From JAIPEK01 sp041685935 (GTDB lineage Bacteria; Desulfobacterota; Desulfobacteria; Desulfobacterales; Desulfobacteraceae): DNA of 25,984 nt. This document shows, one piece after another, positions 17,001 through 24,155 of this stretch (the stretch's first letter is position 1; every line of letters starts with the position of its first letter). Both the position numbers and the translations under genes were made by a program. The notes beneath the pieces were generated by a model that had not been told where the DNA came from, ran no database searches, and was given only the letters and a program-made list of their open reading frames with translations. The DNA lies in the NCBI GenBank assembly GCA_041685935.1, contig JAWLES010000011.1, forward strand, positions 1 through 25,984, given 5' to 3'.

Positions 17001-17275
17001 ACGGCAGGATCGCATATGAACTGTTAAAGGAGCGGGCCGACGAGATCGATCTTGTGGTGACCGACCTTGAGATGCCGAACATGGACGGATTCGAACTTAC
17101 TGAAAAAATCAAGCAGGACCCGTCCTTCTCCCATCTGTCTGTTATCGCACTCACCTCCCTTGCCAGCGAGGCTCATATCGAAAAGGGAAAAAAGGCCGGC
17201 ATTGATGAGTATGAAATCAAACTTGACAGGGAAAAACTGATGCAAATCATCAAACAGTACCTGCATTTGGCATAG
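14054..17275 (+). CDS. cheA: Hybrid chemotaxis histidine kinase CheA with two CheW-like domains and a C-terminal receiver
   Basis: CheA autophosphorylates on the HPt His and passes phosphate to receiver domains. From the ATG at 14054 (AGGAG 5 bases upstream; ATG 14057 equally possible) it has 1073 residues, much longer than E. coli CheA (654). Domains: HPt about 1-110, with phosphorylated H50 in AAHSIKGGAGFMG; a P2-like region 135-255; a low-complexity linker 260-335; P3 dimerisation 340-410; HATPase with N box HLVRNSVDHG (N455), ISDDGKG and GRGVGMD (548-554). Then come a CheW-like domain (585-780) interrupted by a charged 50-residue insert (655-707), a second CheW-like domain (800-935), and a receiver (952-1073) with D1004, T1034 and K1056. 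All key residues are present. A strong internal ribosome-binding site lies at codon 280. It heads the che operon. Confidence 0.95.
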   Translation: MMFEDDETLRMYVEESLDHLSEIESDLLTIEEGGKDVDVDLVNNVFRAAHSIKGGAGFMGLTSIKELSHSLENVLGLIRNLELTPDPNKISVLLKGFDQLESLLNNVDTSNETDISDHLQALEEITRSGLPEAEQETVTELVDIVLPDGRIFPEVSLYEINKLRDEGKNLFVAEYDLIKDIHRKNKKPIQLISNLEKTGTLVDSRIDFESAGTLEDKTPPSRIPFQILFASIIEHDMTETLFEIEQKYIHHISDDNIAKAGDSDIKKAGQFTVKKEENKMDTVEQVSNAGQTATGRSAEAGARERGADSTAAQNTAGNSGTENKTESESQQLSMSSKAQSSLRVNVNLLDTLMNLAGELVLSRNQLLQGITSSNNKATEQSSQRIDMITSELQEAIMKTRMQPIANVLNKFTRIVRDMSRELNKSIELDITGKEVELDKTILESINDPLTHLVRNSVDHGIEPPEVREQIGKEPTGTIKLKAFHDAGQVNIVISDDGKGLDPDKIAETALSKGLVTENQIAEMSRKEKTELIFKPGFSTAEKVTDVSGRGVGMDVVVTNIEALGGIIELDSTVGKGTDIQIKLPLTLAIIPSQITAVGNEKYAVPQVNLDELLRIPASQVKHRVEKVGDAAVVRLRGQLLPLLNLSDILGIQKTYTDPETGEEKPDRRTNVADRRSRQLTDEDAARESEQKTQERREDGNSDRRYRADSALNIAVVSAGSFKYGLVVDELLDSEEIVVKPVGRHLKKCDAYAGATIMGDGKVALILDISSLAQMAELNAVATKKTVQKEMEKAEDSGKDKAAMLTFRNAETEYFAAPLNLVERIERFDSSTIEEVGDRKVIQYRGGSLPLYEISQVADVKPLPSKEQQEVIVFRVKGRELGLMVTPPVDALEVVLDVDESTLKQPSISGSMIINEKTTLLIDIFEFIKRINPDWFEKDAETREHITSQGEEKTILFAEDSAFFRKQVKSFMTEDGFKVLEAEDGRIAYELLKERADEIDLVVTDLEMPNMDGFELTEKIKQDPSFSHLSVIALTSLASEAHIEKGKKAGIDEYEIKLDREKLMQIIKQYLHLA
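14877..14893 (+). promoter_or_regulatory. Internal ribosome-binding site and ATG within cheA (possible short CheA form)
   Basis: AGGAGG (14877-14882), preceded by an A-run, is followed after 8 bases by an in-frame ATG (14891-14893). This is a better initiation site than the one at the annotated cheA start. Translation from here would give 794 residues beginning MDTVEQ in the linker, without the HPt and P2-like regions but with everything from the dimerisation domain on. The sequence is seen directly; use as a start is inferred. The codons encode KKEENK, so chance cannot be excluded. Confidence 0.5.
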
Positions 17276-17308
17276 GGTATATTCATCCCCTTAAAGGAGA
17301 ACATCAGT

Positions 17309-17758
17309 ATGGCGGAAAAAAGCGTTGATGCACTGAACTCAAACATGGAACTTGCCACCTTTTATGTGGGTGACGCACTCTGCGGAATCGATATTCTGAA
17401 CATTCAGGAGATCAACAAACATTTTGATATCACCAACGTACCCCAGGCAGCGGACTATATCATCGGGATTCTCAACCTGAGGGGGAAAATCGTGACAATC
17501 ATCGACCTTGCAAAAAAACTGGGGCTTGCCCAGATCAATTCAGGGAAGGACAACCGCAATATCATCGTCAACTCCGAGGATGAACATATAGGACTTATGG
17601 TTGATTCCATAAGCGACGTGGTCCAGGGGAATTCCGAGGAGATCGAGCCCGCACCGTCAAACATAAGCGGTATCAAAGGCAAATTTTTCAGCGGGGTTCT
17701 GAAAACTGAGGATAAACTGATCGGTATTCTTGATATAGACGAGGTTCTGAAGGAGTAA
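17309..17758 (+). CDS. cheW: Chemotaxis coupling protein CheW
   Basis: CheW bridges chemoreceptors and CheA at the membrane array. It is a single CheW domain of 149 residues. It has the family features CGIDILNIQEI near residue 25, then ITNVPQAADYIIGILNLRGKIVTIIDL in the first subdomain and the GLMVDSISDVVQ strand in the second. An AAAGGAG lies 9 bases before the ATG, and 33 bases separate it from cheA. Its stop overlaps the cheB start. Because CheA itself carries two CheW-like domains, this makes three CheW modules encoded by the operon. Confidence 0.97.
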   Translation: MAEKSVDALNSNMELATFYVGDALCGIDILNIQEINKHFDITNVPQAADYIIGILNLRGKIVTIIDLAKKLGLAQINSGKDNRNIIVNSEDEHIGLMVDSISDVVQGNSEEIEPAPSNISGIKGKFFSGVLKTEDKLIGILDIDEVLKE

Positions 17759-18858
17759 TGGAAAAACTGAAAGCGGTAGTTGTCGATGATACAATCGTAT
17801 ACAGAAAGATTGTCGGAGATATTTTAAAGGAAATTCCTGAAATTGAAGTAGCTGGTGTAGCCAATAACGGTAAAATCGCCCTGTCCAAAATCAACTCCTT
17901 GAAACCCGACTTTATCACCCTTGATATTGAAATGCCGGAAATGAGCGGCATTGAAGTTCTTGAAAAGCTAAGGGATAACCCTGACCCGCCTGCCGTCATC
18001 ATGGTGAGTACCCTTACTCAGGACAGCAGTGAAATGACCATCAAAGCGCTGGAACTCGGCGCTTTTGATTTTATTTCCAAGCCCGGCGAAGGCACCATGG
18101 CTGAAAACCTTGCCAAGGTCAAGCAGTCCCTTACCCCGATAGTGGAAACGCTGAAACGGCAGAAACGGACCCGTGCACGGATCAAAGCCCCGCTCGGGAA
18201 AAAAACATCCCCCCCTGTAAAACAACCTGCGGCCAGGACGGCTGCACCCAGGGTTGTTCACAAAAGGGCAAGAACAAGAAACTCTGAAATCGTAGGAATC
18301 GGTATATCCACCGGAGGGCCCAACGCCTTGACAGAGATGGTCCCCATGCTCGATGCCGGCCTTAAAGCACCCGTTCTTATCGTTCAGCACATGCCCCCGC
18401 TTTTTACCAGGTCCCTTGCAAACAGCCTGAACCAGAAATCCGCACTTGAAGTCAAGGAGGCTGAAAACGGCGAGGTAATCCGGCCGGGAACCATTTATAT
18501 CGCTCCCGGCGGCAAACATATGAAAATTGTCGCAGGTGCCGACGGAATGACCCGGAAAATAAAGGTCACGGACGATCCCCCTGAAAACAGCTGCAAACCC
18601 TCGGTGGACTACCTGTTCAGATCCATTGCGGAACACTATGTGGGCAGGGCCACAGGTGTCATCATGACCGGAATGGGGTCTGACGGCTCCAAAGGATTGA
18701 TCCAGATGAAAAAGAACGGAAGCTACATTATCGCCCAGGATGAATCCACATGTACGGTTTACGGAATGCCCAAGGAACCCATTGAAACCGGAATTGCCGA
18801 TGTGGTTGCTCCTCTTGGCAAGATCGCCGAAGAAATAACCAAAACGGTTATAGTCTAA
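17758..18858 (+). CDS. cheB: Protein-glutamate methylesterase/glutaminase CheB
   Basis: CheB removes methyl groups from, and deamidates, chemoreceptor adaptation sites, and is activated by phosphorylation from CheA. It has 366 residues: receiver domain 1-125 with acidic pocket D10-D11, phospho-Asp D56 and K108; a basic Pro/Lys linker of about 45 residues; and the methylesterase domain 175-366. The catalytic triad is S184 (GISTGGP), H211 (VQHMPP) and D309 (MGSDG). The start is the TAATG overlap with cheW, with AAGGAG just upstream, so the two are probably translationally coupled. All catalytic residues are intact. Confidence 0.97.
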   Translation: MEKLKAVVVDDTIVYRKIVGDILKEIPEIEVAGVANNGKIALSKINSLKPDFITLDIEMPEMSGIEVLEKLRDNPDPPAVIMVSTLTQDSSEMTIKALELGAFDFISKPGEGTMAENLAKVKQSLTPIVETLKRQKRTRARIKAPLGKKTSPPVKQPAARTAAPRVVHKRARTRNSEIVGIGISTGGPNALTEMVPMLDAGLKAPVLIVQHMPPLFTRSLANSLNQKSALEVKEAENGEVIRPGTIYIAPGGKHMKIVAGADGMTRKIKVTDDPPENSCKPSVDYLFRSIAEHYVGRATGVIMTGMGSDGSKGLIQMKKNGSYIIAQDESTCTVYGMPKEPIETGIADVVAPLGKIAEEITKTVIV

Positions 18859-18892
18859 CGAAAACTGATTTTATATTGCCGGGCCTTTCAGA

Positions 18893-19738
18893 ATGACAAA
18901 AGTAAAAGTAACTGAGGAAGAATTCCGTCAGTTTTCCAAATACATCCTTGATATCAGCGGGATCGCGCTTGAAAAAGGCAAGGAGTATCTTCTGGAAACC
19001 CGGCTTAACCCCATGATGATTCAATTCGGCTGCTCATCTTTTACCGAACTTCTGAAAAAAGCCAGGTCCGACCCCAAAAGGGTAATTGAGAATGCAGTCA
19101 TCGATGCAATCTCCACCAATGAAACCTATTTCTTTCGTGACAAAACACCGTTTGAACTTCTTCAGCATAAAATTTTTCCGGATCTGATAGACAGACGATC
19201 CAGAAAAAACCCGGGTTCAAAACCGTCCATACGGCTCTGGAGCGCTGCAAGTTCCACCGGCCAGGAGATTTACAGCATCGCCATGATACTTGTGGAAATG
19301 GGGATCACCCCTGACCGCTACAATGTGAAACTTTTCGGCACGGACATTTCAGATGATGCTGTGGCAAAGGCGAGTTACGGACGGTACAATAAATTCGAGG
19401 TCTCCAGGGGGCTTGAAAAAAAGAGACTTGACCGTTTCTTTGAAAAGCAGGGGGAGTATTACAGGATAAAGGACCAGATCAGGGTGATGGCCAAGTTTCA
19501 GAAATTAAATCTTATGAAGTCGTTCAGCGGTATTGGAAAGTTCGACATAATTCTGTGCAGGAATGTCATGATCTATTTCAACCCTGCGGACAGAAAGCGG
19601 ATATATGCGAATATCGCCAAATGCCTTGAACCTGACGGCTATCTTTTGATCGGATCCACCGAGTCCCTGTCCAATGATACTGATCTTTTTGTTTCGAAAA
19701 AATATCTGCGTTCAATCTTTTACCAGTTCAAGCAATAG
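18893..19738 (+). CDS. cheR: Chemotaxis protein methyltransferase CheR
   Basis: CheR transfers methyl groups from S-adenosylmethionine to glutamates of chemoreceptors, the counterpart of CheB. It has 281 residues, the usual length. The N-terminal helical domain is followed by TNETYFFRD (75-83), the SAM-binding SAASSTGQE (117-125), GTDIS (149-153) and CRNVMIYF (222-229). No TPR extension is present at the C-terminus. The ribosome-binding site is weak, 34 bases after cheB. CheR and CheB together imply that methylated receptors exist elsewhere in the genome. Confidence 0.97.
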   Translation: MTKVKVTEEEFRQFSKYILDISGIALEKGKEYLLETRLNPMMIQFGCSSFTELLKKARSDPKRVIENAVIDAISTNETYFFRDKTPFELLQHKIFPDLIDRRSRKNPGSKPSIRLWSAASSTGQEIYSIAMILVEMGITPDRYNVKLFGTDISDDAVAKASYGRYNKFEVSRGLEKKRLDRFFEKQGEYYRIKDQIRVMAKFQKLNLMKSFSGIGKFDIILCRNVMIYFNPADRKRIYANIAKCLEPDGYLLIGSTESLSNDTDLFVSKKYLRSIFYQFKQ

Positions 19739-19749
19739 AAGTATAGATT

Positions 19750-21438
19750 ATGGGAACCATCAATAAAGACGATTTTATCCGGGAGCTTAAATTCTGTGTG
19801 GCTAAGGAGGATATCGTCAAGGCAAAGGCGCTTCTTCAGTTCGTCTCCGATGCCCGGGCGGATATGGATCTTCAGAAAAAAGCCCTCCTTGAGCTTGGCG
19901 GATCACCCGAAAAAACAGCTTTCCCTCTTCTCGAATACCTTACCGGAATCGAAATCTCGAGCCCGGAAGTGCAGGAGGCCCTTTACGAGCTTATACTTGA
20001 CAAGGCATACGGCAACACAGAGCTTGTACTCCGGTTTATCCGGAAAAACCGTAAAAAATCCAGGATTCTTTTTATCAAGGCTGCCGGCGATCTCGGACTT
20101 TCCGAGGCTGCCGGTGCTTTACAGGAGATCATTACCGAGGAAAAAGATACGGATTTGCTGAAAGAGGCGGTCAAAGCCCTTGGAAAACTGCGGCTTGAAG
20201 AATACCTCCCCACTTTTTCTCCGATTGTAAATTCAACCGATCCCCTGCTCAAACACGCTGCAATCCGGGCCATTTCTGCCATGGGAGGCGAGAAGGCCGT
20301 TCACATTCTTATGTCGTTTGTATCAGGAGATGAAACAACCGACAAGATGGCAGTGGAGGCGATTGCCGAGATCCAGGATACATTCGCCCTGGATCAGCTT
20401 GCAACACTGCTTGATTCGGAATATACAATTGTCAGGGACACCGCCATAGATCAACTCATCCAACTGGGACAAAAAGCCGTTCCCATATTGACCAAAGCGT
20501 TTCAGAACGCCGAAGCAGACTACATGGTCCATCTGATAACGACCCTCGGTTATATCCAGGATCCGGCCGCCATCCCGGCTATCATCGACATTATCAACAA
20601 AGCCCCTGACGATGCCAATATCCGCCAGGCAGCGTTCGAGGCAATGGAGCGGATTCCTTCCCCGAAAGCCGCAATTTGCCTTGCCCGTGGGCTGACCGAT
20701 CCGGTTGAAACGGTAAGGATGGGAGCTGCCAGGGCCATTGACAAAAATCTTTCCAAGGCCCTTGTTGCAGGGTTGAAGAATATCGTACGCCAGGAGGACG
20801 GTGACTCGAATCACGCGGTTTCCGCCCTGATCGATTCGGAAGCCGAAAATATTTTCGCTTTTCTTCTCAACGAAGATGCCTTTATCCGTCAGGCACGGGA
20901 CCATGTTGCCAGGGAAGCATCTCCCGGGGCAAGAGAACGATTTCTAAACCTTTTGAAAGACAAAGGCAAAACCGAACTGGCCGAACAATTCGCCCGGGAT
21001 ATACCTGATGAAAAATCCGGGATAAATCAGGTAAACCAAGAGCCGTCCAAGCAGATCTTTGTCATTGACGACTCCAGGATGATGCTCAAACTGTACCAGA
21101 ACAAACTTTCAAAAATGGGATACAAGCCACACCTGTTCCAGTATCCCGAAAAAGCGCTTGGGCAAATCAAGACAAACAAGCCTGACCTTGTGATCACCGA
21201 CCTTAACATGCCTGACATCAGCGGCCTGGAGCTGACACGGGAGATCAGGAAAAAATTTTCCAGACCGGATCTTCCCATACTGATGATAACCACCCAGAGC
21301 GACTTTCTGGAAAACAAAGACGGAGATATAAACTTGAACGACACCATGCTGAGACAATGCGGAATCAATAAAATCATCCACAAACCGTTTACGGATGAAG
21401 TTTTCACACAATCGGTAAAAGGGTTCCTTGAAAAATGA
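19750..21438 (+). CDS. HEAT-repeat protein with C-terminal receiver (REC) domain
   Basis: The protein has 562 residues and no signal peptide or membrane segment. Residues 20 to about 415 are repeated helical pairs of HEAT type, for example KEAVKALGKL, HAAIRAISAMGG, DTAIDQLIQLG, QAAFEAMERI and MGAARAID. After a short linker, residues 434-562 form a receiver domain with acidic pocket D440-D441, phospho-Asp D484 (VITDLNMP), T514-T515 and K545 (HKPF). The stretch between T515 and K545 is about eight residues longer than in CheY. It begins 11 bases after cheR. As the only separate receiver protein encoded here besides CheB, it is a candidate phosphate target of CheA. The HEAT scaffold suggests protein binding rather than DNA binding. 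Its function is not known to me. Confidence 0.87.
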   Translation: MGTINKDDFIRELKFCVAKEDIVKAKALLQFVSDARADMDLQKKALLELGGSPEKTAFPLLEYLTGIEISSPEVQEALYELILDKAYGNTELVLRFIRKNRKKSRILFIKAAGDLGLSEAAGALQEIITEEKDTDLLKEAVKALGKLRLEEYLPTFSPIVNSTDPLLKHAAIRAISAMGGEKAVHILMSFVSGDETTDKMAVEAIAEIQDTFALDQLATLLDSEYTIVRDTAIDQLIQLGQKAVPILTKAFQNAEADYMVHLITTLGYIQDPAAIPAIIDIINKAPDDANIRQAAFEAMERIPSPKAAICLARGLTDPVETVRMGAARAIDKNLSKALVAGLKNIVRQEDGDSNHAVSALIDSEAENIFAFLLNEDAFIRQARDHVAREASPGARERFLNLLKDKGKTELAEQFARDIPDEKSGINQVNQEPSKQIFVIDDSRMMLKLYQNKLSKMGYKPHLFQYPEKALGQIKTNKPDLVITDLNMPDISGLELTREIRKKFSRPDLPILMITTQSDFLENKDGDINLNDTMLRQCGINKIIHKPFTDEVFTQSVKGFLEK

Positions 21439-21896
21439 TACGAAAAGCCATGATAGGGGACATACCCGCGATTTACGAGCTGCTGCAGTACTACAGCAGA
21501 AAAGGAGACCTTCTTGCAAGACCCTTGAGCAAACTTTACGACCATCTCAGGGATTTCTGGGTGTATGAAGACCGGGAAACCTGCACAGTTGAGGGGTGCT
21601 GCGCACTTCAGTTCTGCTGGGAGGATCTGGCGGAAATACGCTCCCTTGCCGTGGCGGAACGCTGCTCAGGCAGGGGCGTTGCCACGGCCCTCGTTGACAG
21701 GGCCGTGCATGAAGCTCTGGTATTCAGGATCACGAAGCTTTTCACACTGACCTACAAACCCTCTTTTTTTAAAAAGTTCGGATTTCAGAAGATTGACAGA
21801 TCCGAACTTCCACTTAAAATCTGGTCGGACTGCATTTTATGCGTCAACTTCCCCAACTGTGATGAAACCGCAATGATCAAATCCCTTCAGATATAA
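21435..21896 (+). CDS. argA: Short N-acetylglutamate synthase-like GNAT acetyltransferase
   Basis: This is a 153-residue GNAT-fold acetyltransferase. The acetyl-CoA pyrophosphate loop is RCSGRGVA (76-83), preceded by IRSLAV. The C-terminal block, with SFFKKFGF, ELPLKIWSDC and NFPNCDETAM, resembles the stand-alone short N-acetylglutamate synthases found in actinobacteria and deltaproteobacteria, which catalyse the first step of arginine synthesis (glutamate plus acetyl-CoA). The gene symbol is given on that resemblance. Its ATG overlaps the stop of the HEAT-REC gene (ATGA), so it is translationally coupled to the chemosensory operon. No other arginine gene is in the window. An acetyltransferase acting within the signalling system is the alternative. 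It is rich in cysteine (seven). Confidence 0.7.
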   Translation: MIRKAMIGDIPAIYELLQYYSRKGDLLARPLSKLYDHLRDFWVYEDRETCTVEGCCALQFCWEDLAEIRSLAVAERCSGRGVATALVDRAVHEALVFRITKLFTLTYKPSFFKKFGFQKIDRSELPLKIWSDCILCVNFPNCDETAMIKSLQI

Positions 21897-22942
21897 ATCA
21901 TCTTTTTGGGGATCGGGGCGTATCGTGTCACAAACGGTTTGGGGAGCAGGAATTCCGAACAGACCGTCAGCCAGTTGGTGTCCGGCTTCATCTCCCTGAG
22001 TTTGCCCCCCTCCGAAGGGAGTGCATGGCTGGTATACGCATATCTCGCCCTGAAGATGGCGACATAGTATCTGCCCTCTCTGGCGATAACATAATTTTTG
22101 GTGAATTTGTTCTGGCTCAGGCCTGCGGATTTTGCTATCTCAGAAACTTCGGAAGCGTGGAATTTCACCAGAACGGATTTGGATATGCCCTTCTCATCAA
22201 TCTGCAAAAGCGCCCTTGATTCACTGGAACCTGCATAAACAGTGGTGATGCCGCCCAGCTTTCTTAAGTACTGGGCTGCTGTAATCGCTGCGGTTCTTCT
22301 GCCGCCCGCCAGCACAGGAACGCCATAGTACTCAAAAAACTTTTTCTGGAGATCCTCTGCATACTTATCCCCTTTTTCATACAGATCCTTGGATATATAC
22401 CGCAGATCCTTGGCAAGATCCTCTGCTGCATCCGCAAGGGGCCAGTCCACCCTTACATGGAAATGCGTCAGGGCATACCTCCTTTTTGACAGCTTGCTCC
22501 TCTGGATCAGCAAAGCATAATCCACAGGGAGAAGGGCTTCAAGAAAGGAGAAGAACCCGTCCGTGTCCAGGTATTTGGCCTGGCGGCTGAATTGCTCCAC
22601 ATCCGGGAAGTCCTTGTGTTTTAAAAGGTTGGTTTTGGTGGTTCTGTTAACGTCAAAATACCTGATGTATTTTTTATGCTTTTCATCAATGTAGTTTTCA
22701 GTGAAAATCACAAGAAAAGAGTTCTGCGCCTCGAATTCCGTACTCGGTATACGGGCCCTGGGTTTCAGTTCACGGGTTTCCACAAACGGATAAGGGGATT
22801 TCTTTCTGATAAAATTGTTGTACGAATCCACCAGGGAATACTTGATCATGGCCTGATCGAGTTCATCCCTCAACACTTCGTAATAGCTCCTGACAAGTCT
22901 GTCTTCCCTGCTGAGCTGTTCTCTTTTATCACAAAAGATCAT
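21887..22942 (-). CDS. Unrecognised 351-residue protein, last gene of the gyrA-radC-pgk unit
   Basis: I do not recognise this family. The start at 22942 has AAAGGAGG 6 bases upstream; an extension to 22981 would overlap pgk and lacks support. The protein is soluble-looking, basic and aromatic-rich, with no signal peptide, transmembrane helix or known nucleotide-binding motif. The N-terminal third is charged and helical (EDRLVRSYYEVLRDELDQAM). The middle has LTHFHVRVDWPLADAAEDLAKDL (about 158-180). The C-terminal half has VPVLAGGRRTAAITAAQYLRKLGGI (208-232) and an Ile/Val-rich strand pattern after it. It lies 19 bases after pgk. The intact long frame and good ribosome-binding site show it is a real gene. 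Confidence 0.85.
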   Translation of the reverse strand: MIFCDKREQLSREDRLVRSYYEVLRDELDQAMIKYSLVDSYNNFIRKKSPYPFVETRELKPRARIPSTEFEAQNSFLVIFTENYIDEKHKKYIRYFDVNRTTKTNLLKHKDFPDVEQFSRQAKYLDTDGFFSFLEALLPVDYALLIQRSKLSKRRYALTHFHVRVDWPLADAAEDLAKDLRYISKDLYEKGDKYAEDLQKKFFEYYGVPVLAGGRRTAAITAAQYLRKLGGITTVYAGSSESRALLQIDEKGISKSVLVKFHASEVSEIAKSAGLSQNKFTKNYVIAREGRYYVAIFRARYAYTSHALPSEGGKLREMKPDTNWLTVCSEFLLPKPFVTRYAPIPKKMIYI

Positions 22943-22961
22943 ATCCCCCTCCTTTCCGGTT

Positions 22962-24137
22962 TCAGTTGAGCGCCTTGACACCGGGCAACTCTTTTCCCTC
23001 CATCAAGTGCAGAAACGCACCTCCGCCGGTGGAAATATAACTCATTCCCTCCGACAACCCGCACATTTTCACGGCAAGGCCGGTGTCTCCCCCGCCGACT
23101 ATTGAAAACGCCCCGGACCCGGCAACCGCTTCGGCCACAGCCCTGGTCCCGGCCATAAAAGGCTCCATTTCAAACACGCCCATCGGCCCGTTCCAGACTA
23201 TGGTTCCGGCATTTTCAACAGCTTTTGCAAACCTTTCAGCGGTTTCAGGGCCGATATCAAGCCCCATCCATCCGGAGGGGATTTGATCCACAGGCACTTT
23301 CACGCTTTCAGCCTCCCTGCTGAAAGAGTCGGCCGCCACAAGATCCGTGGGCAGCAATAATTCAATTCCCAGCTCCTCAGCCGTCAGCATGATCCCGGCT
23401 GCAGTATCCACAAGGTCTTCCTCCACCATGGATCCCCTGGTATCAATCCCGCTGCTTTTCAGAAATGTATTGGCCATTGCACCCCCAACGATCATTCTGT
23501 CCACGTAGTTGAGCATATTCCGCAGCGCTTCGAGTTTGCCCGACACCTTAGCCCCCCCTATGATCGCCACCAGAGGCCGCTTCGGGTTTCTGACAGAATC
23601 ATAATATGTCCGTATCTCCTTTTCAAGTACAAAGCCTGCTGCCGAGACCGGCGCATATTCAGTTATTCCGGTAACAGATGCCTGGTCCCTGTGGGATACT
23701 GCAAAAGCTTCGTTCACATATACGTCGCAAAGGGATGCAAGTTCTCTTGCAAATTGAGGATCATTGCTTTTTTCCCCTTTGTGGAATCTCAGGTTTTCCA
23801 GGAGCAGGATTTCACCCTCCTCAAGCGCTTTTACTTTCTCTCTTGCCAAATCCCCGATACAGTCTTCCACAAACTCCACCTTTTTCTGAACCAGATCTGC
23901 AAGCCTCGCCGCAACCGGTCTTAAGGAAAAACGATTGTCCCTTTTCCCGCCGGGCCTTCCCATATGGCTTGCGAGAACAACTTTCGCCCTCTGTTTCAAA
24001 AGGTAATCAATGAGTTCGATTGTAACCGCTATCCGGTTATCATCCGTTATAGCGCCGTTTTCATCCACAGGTACGTTGTAATCCGCCCTTACAAGAACGG
24101 TTTTTCCTGTAACCTCGATTTCCTTAACCGTTTTCAT
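22962..24137 (-). CDS. pgk: Phosphoglycerate kinase
   Basis: This enzyme catalyses ATP-forming transfer between 1,3-bisphosphoglycerate and ADP in glycolysis, and the reverse in gluconeogenesis. It has 391 residues, the standard length. It shows the N-terminal VLVRADYNVP, substrate-binding SHMGRP (57-62), ENLRFHKGE, the GGAKVSGK motif, the nucleotide-domain WNGPMGVFE and the C-terminal GGGDTG. It follows the small Cys-rich gene by 18 bases. No gap (GAPDH) or tpi gene adjoins it here, unlike in many bacteria where gap-pgk-tpi cluster. Identity is certain. Confidence 0.98.
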   Translation of the reverse strand: MKTVKEIEVTGKTVLVRADYNVPVDENGAITDDNRIAVTIELIDYLLKQRAKVVLASHMGRPGGKRDNRFSLRPVAARLADLVQKKVEFVEDCIGDLAREKVKALEEGEILLLENLRFHKGEKSNDPQFARELASLCDVYVNEAFAVSHRDQASVTGITEYAPVSAAGFVLEKEIRTYYDSVRNPKRPLVAIIGGAKVSGKLEALRNMLNYVDRMIVGGAMANTFLKSSGIDTRGSMVEEDLVDTAAGIMLTAEELGIELLLPTDLVAADSFSREAESVKVPVDQIPSGWMGLDIGPETAERFAKAVENAGTIVWNGPMGVFEMEPFMAGTRAVAEAVAGSGAFSIVGGGDTGLAVKMCGLSEGMSYISTGGGAFLHLMEGKELPGVKALN

Positions 24138-24155
24138 AATGTCTCTCCCGGAAAA

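Noticed and set aside
16129..17154. 341-codon minus-strand open frame opposite cheA
   Set aside because: Ser/Thr/Leu-rich nonsense composition typical of an antisense frame. The plus strand has clear CheW and receiver motifs.
19803..19822. Ribosome-binding-site-like AAGGAGG inside the HEAT-REC gene
   Set aside because: No start codon in a usable position follows it, unlike the site in cheA.
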